Assembly (NCBI RefSeq): GCF_003182255.1
Contig: NZ_QGTQ01000024.1
Span: forward strand, 38,425 to 102,424
Direction: 5' to 3'
Length of the DNA: 64,000 nucleotides
DNA from: Paenibacillus cellulosilyticus
GTDB taxonomy: Bacteria > Bacillota > Bacilli > Paenibacillales > Paenibacillaceae
Under the pieces are notes generated by a model, which made no database searches, was not told the origin of the DNA, and saw only the letters and a list, made by a program, of their open reading frames with translations. This document shows, one piece after another, positions 60,319 to 64,000 of the stretch (position 1 is the first letter of the stretch; the number at the start of each line of letters is the position of its first letter). Both the position numbers and the translations under genes were made by a program.

Positions 60319-61725
60319 TTATTCGCTTTCGATTCCGAGTTGGTCTTTAACCGTTTGCTTGAAGTCTTTGAGTGCATCTTCGCGGCTCTTGCCGCCAGTT
60401 GCGTATGCACGTACTTGGTCGCGCCAGATCAGGTTGATCGACTCGTCGTATTGCGTCAGGTTTTTACCCGAAGCGTTTGCGTTCGCTGGAACGAATGCGT
60501 CGAACATATTTTGTCCGCCGAGCAGTGGAACTTCGCCGTTGGATTTCGACATTACAACAGACGATGCTACGCTGTCCTTCGTGCCTTGCTCGCCCTCTTT
60601 CATCGTGCCGTTAGCCCAGTAGTATTGGAGGCCCGTTTCGGAAGTGTCGAGCGTAACCCATTTGATGAAGTCAGCAACTGCTTGTTTCTTCGCTTCGTCT
60701 TTAGTTGCTTCTTTGTTCGCCAGAAGCCAAGTACCGCCCCAGAAGAAGCCTGTTGGTGGTTCCGTAACAGCCCAGTCGCCGTTCGTGTCTTTCACTTGAC
60801 CGTTCATAACGTAGTTAATGAGCCATGCTGGGCCGAAGAAACCGAATACTGGTTTCGCGCCTGCGCCGGACATATCAGCATACCAAGCTTCTTGCCAGTC
60901 TTGCGTACCATTGCTGTAACCGTTGTCCGTCAGCTTCTTAGAGAAATCAAGGAACTGTTCGCGCTTAGGATCGATGTGAAGTTTGCCGTCAACGACCCAG
61001 CCCGTGTCGGAGCTGTTCTCGATTGGATGCCAGATGTCGCCGTCGCCGGAAACGATTGCGTAGCCTTTTGCTTTCAGCTTGTCAGCTGCTTCGAAGTACT
61101 TGTCCCAGCCTGGGCCAACTTCGTTCTTGATTGCTGCAGGATCGTCTGTTCCGAATACGTCCTTCGCGATCGAACGACGATAGATGAAGCCGCCGCCTGT
61201 TGCTTGATAGCCAAGCGCTTTCAGTTGGCCTTCTTTGCTGCCGATATCTACCGAGTATTGAGCGATGCCTGCATCCGTAACCATTTGGTCTGTGAGGCCC
61301 AGGTCTGCGTAGTTAGCAGCGTAGTCAGAAGCATCACCTTGCGAATACTTGAGCACGAACGCCGATTCAGCTGCGTAGATGTCTGGAGCGTCTTTACCAC
61401 CGCCAGCCAGAGCTTGGTCAAGCGCAGGCTGATAAGCGCCGTCTGTCGTTGCGATAACCGTCGTCTTGAACTCTACGTTCGCATCCGGGTGCGTTTCGAT
61501 ATACTTTTTCGTCATATTTGGAATTTCGTCAGTGAAGCTCCAAAGATTGATCGTTACTTTTTCATTGCTTTTTGTTGCTGTAGTGTCTGTTGTAGTCGTT
61601 GAAGTTGTTCCAGTGCTAGTGTCCGAAGTTGATTTCGTATCCGAGCTGCCACCACAAGCTGTGAGAGCCGTTGTCATTACAAGCAGTGTCGAGACTCCTA
61701 CTAAAGCATGTTTGAAACGTTTCAT
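60319..61725 (-). CDS. Sugar ABC transporter substrate-binding lipoprotein
   Basis: 468 residues, extracellular solute-binding family 1. The lipoprotein signal ends in LTACGG, followed by a Ser/Thr/Asp-rich linker (about 25-55) and the binding fold (VTINLWSFTDEIPNMTKKYIE; GFFGPAWLINYVMNG; FFWGGTWLLANKEA). I chose the ATG at 61725 because GGGAGGC precedes it; the open frame continues upstream without a site. First gene of the importer operon; the sugar is unknown. Confidence 0.95.
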   Translation of the reverse strand: MKRFKHALVGVSTLLVMTTALTACGGSSDTKSTSDTSTGTTSTTTTDTTATKSNEKVTINLWSFTDEIPNMTKKYIETHPDANVEFKTTVIATTDGAYQPALDQALAGGGKDAPDIYAAESAFVLKYSQGDASDYAANYADLGLTDQMVTDAGIAQYSVDIGSKEGQLKALGYQATGGGFIYRRSIAKDVFGTDDPAAIKNEVGPGWDKYFEAADKLKAKGYAIVSGDGDIWHPIENSSDTGWVVDGKLHIDPKREQFLDFSKKLTDNGYSNGTQDWQEAWYADMSGAGAKPVFGFFGPAWLINYVMNGQVKDTNGDWAVTEPPTGFFWGGTWLLANKEATKDEAKKQAVADFIKWVTLDTSETGLQYYWANGTMKEGEQGTKDSVASSVVMSKSNGEVPLLGGQNMFDAFVPANANASGKNLTQYDESINLIWRDQVRAYATGGKSREDALKDFKQTVKDQLGIESE

Positions 61726-61758
61726 ACTTTGCCTCCCTTTTTTACAACCCTTGTATAA

Positions 61759-61772
61759 TGTAACCGCATTCA
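61759..61772. promoter_or_regulatory. Candidate cre (CcpA) site at the sugar importer promoter
   Basis: TGTAACCGCATTCA matches the cre consensus TGWAANCGNTNWCA with one mismatch on either strand. It directly precedes the likely -10 (TATACA, minus strand 61757-61752), so CcpA binding would repress. Inferred. Confidence 0.5.
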
Positions 61773-61855
61773 TATTGTAGGTCGAAAGGTCGAATTTCGT
61801 AAGGATTCCCCGATTGGGTAAAGTACCACTTTTATTAGTTTGTTGCGTATCCCCA

Positions 61856-61898
61856 TGAAAAAAGCGAGAACCTGCCGTCACTGGTCATGTTCTCGCTT
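61856..61898 (-). terminator. Second minus-strand terminator behind the tRNA cluster
   Basis: AAGCGAGAAC and GTTCTCGCTT with a 17-nt loop, followed on the minus strand by TTTTTT. It lies 120 bp beyond the tRNA terminator; no gene is seen between them. Confidence 0.8.
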
Positions 61899-62020
61899 AT
61901 TGCTCAATCTTCGCTAGTTCCTCTCATGTCGCTTGTCCTTTGGCTCGAATCGACAGCGATCGTGGCATAACTTCAGATGCGAATGACTGTCTGAAGGACT
62001 ATAGACGATACCATAACAAC

Positions 62021-62058
62021 AAAAAAACCGTTATCCATAATTGGATAACGGTTTTTTT
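62021..62058. terminator. Terminator of the tRNA cluster
   Basis: AAACCGTTATCCA and TGGATAACGGTTT form a 13-bp stem with T runs on both strands, directly behind tRNA-Pro. Confidence 0.92.
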
Positions 62059-62063
62059 CTTAA

Positions 62064-62137
62064 TCGGGATGACACGATTTGAACATGCGACCCCCTGGTC
62101 CCAAACCAGGTGCTCTACCAAGCTGAGCTACATCCCG
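62064..62137 (-). tRNA. tRNA-Pro(UGG)
   Basis: Cloverleaf with 7-bp acceptor CGGGATG/CATCCCG and anticodon loop TTTGGGA. CCA is not encoded. Confidence 0.95.
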
Positions 62138-62145
62138 ACAAATGG

Positions 62146-62219
62146 CGTGCCCTAAGAGATTCGAACTCCTGACCTTTTGATTCGTAGTCAAACGCTCTAT
62201 CCAGCTGAGCTAAGGGCAC
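62146..62219 (-). tRNA. tRNA-Arg(ACG)
   Basis: Acceptor GTGCCCT/AGGGCAC; anticodon loop CTACGAA. Confidence 0.95.
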
Positions 62220-62234
62220 TTAATAAGAAAATGG

Positions 62235-62305
62235 AGGCGCCACCCAGATTCGAACTGGGGGTAAAGCTTTTGCAGAGCTTTGCCTTACCGCTTGGCTATG
62301 GCGCC
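62235..62305 (-). tRNA. tRNA-Cys(GCA)
   Basis: Acceptor GGCGCCA/TGGCGCC; anticodon loop TCTGCAA. Confidence 0.95.
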
Positions 62306-62312
62306 ATAATGG

Positions 62313-62384
62313 AGCGGAAGACGGGAATCGAACCCGCGACCCTCGCCTTGGCAAGGCGATGCTCTACCGCTGAGCCACTTCCGC
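62313..62384 (-). tRNA. tRNA-Gly(GCC)
   Basis: Acceptor GCGGAAG/CTTCCGC; anticodon loop TTGCCAA. Confidence 0.95.
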
Positions 62385-62409
62385 AACGTCACTTTGTGGG
62401 AATTTATGG

Positions 62410-62493
62410 TGCGGTCAAGAGGACTCGAACCTCCACGGTTGTTACACCACTGGCACCTGAAGCCAGCGCGTCTGCCAATTCCGCCATGACCGC
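62410..62493 (-). tRNA. tRNA-Leu(CAG)
   Basis: Class II tRNA with long variable arm; acceptor GCGGTCA/TGACCGC; anticodon loop CTTCAGG. Confidence 0.95.
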
Positions 62494-62508
62494 ATATGAG
62501 ATGAAAAG

Positions 62509-62581
62509 TGAGCCATGTAGGACTCGAACCTACGACACCCTGATTAAAAGTCAGGTGCTCTACCAACTGAGCTAATGGCTC
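62509..62581 (-). tRNA. tRNA-Lys(UUU)
   Basis: Acceptor GAGCCAT/ATGGCTC; anticodon loop CTTTTAA. Confidence 0.95.
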
Positions 62582-62594
62582 TTAATAAAAATGG

Positions 62595-62666
62595 CTGGGG
62601 ATCAAGGATTCGAACCTTGGCATGACGGAGTCAAAGTCCGTTGCCTTACCGCTTGGCTAATCCCCA
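62595..62666 (-). tRNA. tRNA-Gln(UUG)
   Basis: Acceptor TGGGGAT/ATCCCCA; anticodon loop CTTTGAC. Confidence 0.95.
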
Positions 62667-62677
62667 ACAATTAATGG

Positions 62678-62751
62678 GGCGATCGAGGGGAATTGAACCC
62701 CCGAATGTCGGAATCACAATCCGATGCGTTAACCACTTCGCCACGACCGCC
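62678..62751 (-). tRNA. tRNA-His(GUG)
   Basis: Extra 5' G(-1) opposite C73, diagnostic of tRNA-His; anticodon loop TTGTGAT. Confidence 0.95.
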
Positions 62752-62770
62752 ATAACAAAAAAAAAAGTGG

Positions 62771-62841
62771 CAGGGGCAGCAGGAATTGAACCCACACCAA
62801 AGGTTTTGGAGACCTTTGTTCTACCTTTAAACTATGCCCCT
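62771..62841 (-). tRNA. tRNA-Trp(CCA)
   Basis: Acceptor AGGGGCA/TGCCCCT; anticodon loop CTCCAAA. Confidence 0.95.
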
Positions 62842-62850
62842 ATAATATGG

Positions 62851-62932
62851 TGGAGGATGATGGATTCGAACCACCGAACTCAGAGAGAGCAGATTTACAG
62901 TCTGCCGTGTTTAGCCACTTCACTAATCCTCC
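62851..62932 (-). tRNA. tRNA-Tyr(GUA)
   Basis: Class II tRNA with long variable arm; acceptor GGAGGAT/ATCCTCC; anticodon loop CTGTAAA. Confidence 0.95.
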
Positions 62933-62943
62933 ATGAAACATGG

Positions 62944-63016
<73 letters not shown>

Positions 63017-63036
63017 ATATAAAGTTTTTAAAATGG

Positions 63037-63109
<73 letters not shown>

Positions 63110-63132
63110 TAACTTGCTGTTGTTTAAAATGG

Positions 63133-63206
63133 CGGAGCCGACGGGATTCGAACCCGCGGTCTCCTGCGTGACAGGCAGGCATGTTAGGCCTCTACACCAC
63201 GGCTCC
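63133..63206 (-). tRNA. tRNA-Asp(GUC)
   Basis: Acceptor GGAGCCG/CGGCTCC; anticodon loop CTGTCAC. Confidence 0.95.
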
Positions 63207-63222
63207 GCATTTGTATAGATGG

Positions 63223-63295
63223 TGGAGGCTGACGGGATCGAACCGCCGACCCTCTGCTTGTAAGGCAGATGCTCTCCCAGCTGAGCTAAGCCTCC
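63223..63295 (-). tRNA. tRNA-Val(UAC)
   Basis: Acceptor GGAGGCT/AGCCTCC; anticodon loop CTTACAA. Confidence 0.95.
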
Positions 63296-63302
63296 ATAAT
63301 GG

Positions 63303-63374
63303 TGACCCGTAGGGGATTCGAACCCCTGTTACCTCCGTGAAAGGGAGGTGTCTTAACCCCTTGACCAACGGGCC
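63303..63374 (-). tRNA. tRNA-Glu(UUC)
   Basis: Acceptor GGCCCGT/ACGGGTC (one G-U); anticodon loop CTTTCAC. Confidence 0.95.
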
Positions 63375-63386
63375 GTACTAATATGG

Positions 63387-63474
63387 CAGAGAGGAAGGGA
63401 TTCGAACCCTCGAGACCCGGTTAGAGCCTACACGATTTCCAATCGTGCTCCTTCGACCACTCGGACACCTCTCT
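63387..63474 (-). tRNA. tRNA-Ser(GGA)
   Basis: Class II tRNA with long variable arm; acceptor AGAGAGG/CCTCTCT; anticodon loop TTGGAAA. Confidence 0.95.
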
Positions 63475-63482
63475 GTATATGG

Positions 63483-63555
63483 CTCCCCGAACAGGACTCG
63501 AACCTGTGACAACTCGATTAACAGTCGAGTGCTCTACCAACTGAGCTATCAGGGA
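63483..63555 (-). tRNA. tRNA-Asn(GUU)
   Basis: Acceptor TCCCTGA/TCGGGGA (one G-U); anticodon loop CTGTTAA. Confidence 0.95.
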
Positions 63556-63573
63556 ATATGAAGCATGTGATGG

Positions 63574-63646
63574 TGGAGCCAAGCGGGATCGAACCGCTGA
63601 CCTCCTGCTTGCAAGGCAGGCGCTCTCCCAGCTGAGCTATGGCCCC
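63574..63646 (-). tRNA. tRNA-Ala(UGC)
   Basis: Acceptor GGGGCCA/TGGCTCC (one G-U); anticodon loop CTTGCAA. Confidence 0.95.
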
Positions 63647-63658
63647 ATGCGTATATGG

Positions 63659-63732
<74 letters not shown>

Positions 63733-63734
63733 AT

Positions 63735-63757
63735 AAAAAAACCACATCACTGTGGTG
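63735..63757 (-). terminator. Terminator-like hairpin between 23S rRNA and the tRNA cluster
   Basis: CCACA, a 4-nt loop and TGTGG are followed on the minus strand by TTTTTTT, immediately before tRNA-Ile. If active without antitermination it would uncouple the tRNAs from the rRNA transcript. Confidence 0.7.
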
Positions 63758-63907
63758 GTGACTTCATGCACAAAATCACACCTTGAAAACTGGATATGAA
63801 TAAGGTAGCAGAACATTTTAGCTTTAGCGTATGCTTTACCTTCGCTTGCGCAAAGGTTTTTAGCTTATGCTTCCGAAGTTGCGATTTTGGCATTCGCCAA
63901 AACGCTT

Positions 63908-64000
63908 AGGATAAGCCCTCGACCTATTAGTACTCGTCAGCTGCACGCATTGCTGCGCTTCCACCCCGAGCCTATCAACCTGGTCGTCTTCCAGGGGTCT
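63908..64000 (-). rRNA. 23S ribosomal RNA, 3' end (cut by window edge)
   Basis: On the minus strand the last 90 or so bases include GAGTACTAATAGGTCGAGGG and end in CTTATCC, the conserved 3' terminus of Bacillales 23S rRNA. The spacer to tRNA-Ile contains ATCCAGTTTTCAAGG, typical of rRNA operon spacers, and a GCGTTTTGGC/GCCAAAATCGC pairing probably used in processing. The exact 3' end is estimated. Confidence 0.9.

Noticed and set aside
60100..61602. 500-aa plus-strand frame opposite the sugar-binding protein gene
   Set aside because: Antisense to a well-supported lipoprotein and permease gene; no start signal or family likeness.

Overview
The window looks like chromosome from a spore-forming Gram-positive bacterium of the Bacillales, most likely a Paenibacillus or close relative. 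This is inferred from a GerA-type germinant receptor operon, four T-box leaders, strong AGGAGG-type ribosome binding sites, a large tRNA cluster behind an rRNA operon, and the family mix (YwbE, DUF2332, Fsr-type MFS, GerK-like gene order). No phage, insertion sequence, CRISPR array or plasmid gene was seen.

1-11 kb: a cut MFS transporter, a degenerate 51-bp tandem repeat, a Met/Pro/Gly-rich repeat protein, YwbE, a two-component system, a DUF2332 protein divergent from a double-HTH MerR protein, an aldo/keto reductase with a textbook MerR promoter plus its likely regulator, a GNAT and a VOC protein. 11-30 kb: a phzF remnant, HxlR/MFS and AraC/MFS divergent pairs, an apparent type I toxin-antitoxin locus, leuA behind a leucine T-box, a membrane/winged-helix protein, CapA, an acyltransferase, an inverted pair of about 126-bp repeats, an ankyrin protein, MOSC, AraC/VOC, a CAP-domain lipoprotein, a chemoreceptor and a CE7 esterase.

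30-46 kb: gntR-ilvD with an operator, an Eis-like acetyltransferase, then a minus-strand run with a germinant receptor (A-C-D-B order), two unknown membrane proteins and an MFS pump. Next come ilvB-ilvH, preceded by three complete tandem T-box leaders with an exact 342-bp period. Together with leuA and ilvD this gives branched-chain amino acid synthesis genes at three loci, two of them under tRNA-sensing control (Leu for leuA, apparently Val for ilvBH).

46-62 kb: carbohydrate region. A Gfo/Idh oxidoreductase converges on an eight-gene minus-strand operon: heterodimeric ABC exporter, GH36-like galactosidase, galactokinase, GH53 galactanase without signal peptide, and a nitrate/sulfonate-type ABC importer. 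Upstream lies a three-gene sugar ABC importer without its own ATPase. 62-64 kb: nineteen minus-strand tRNA genes, one for each amino acid except Met, then the 3' end of a 23S rRNA gene. No 5S gene lies between them.
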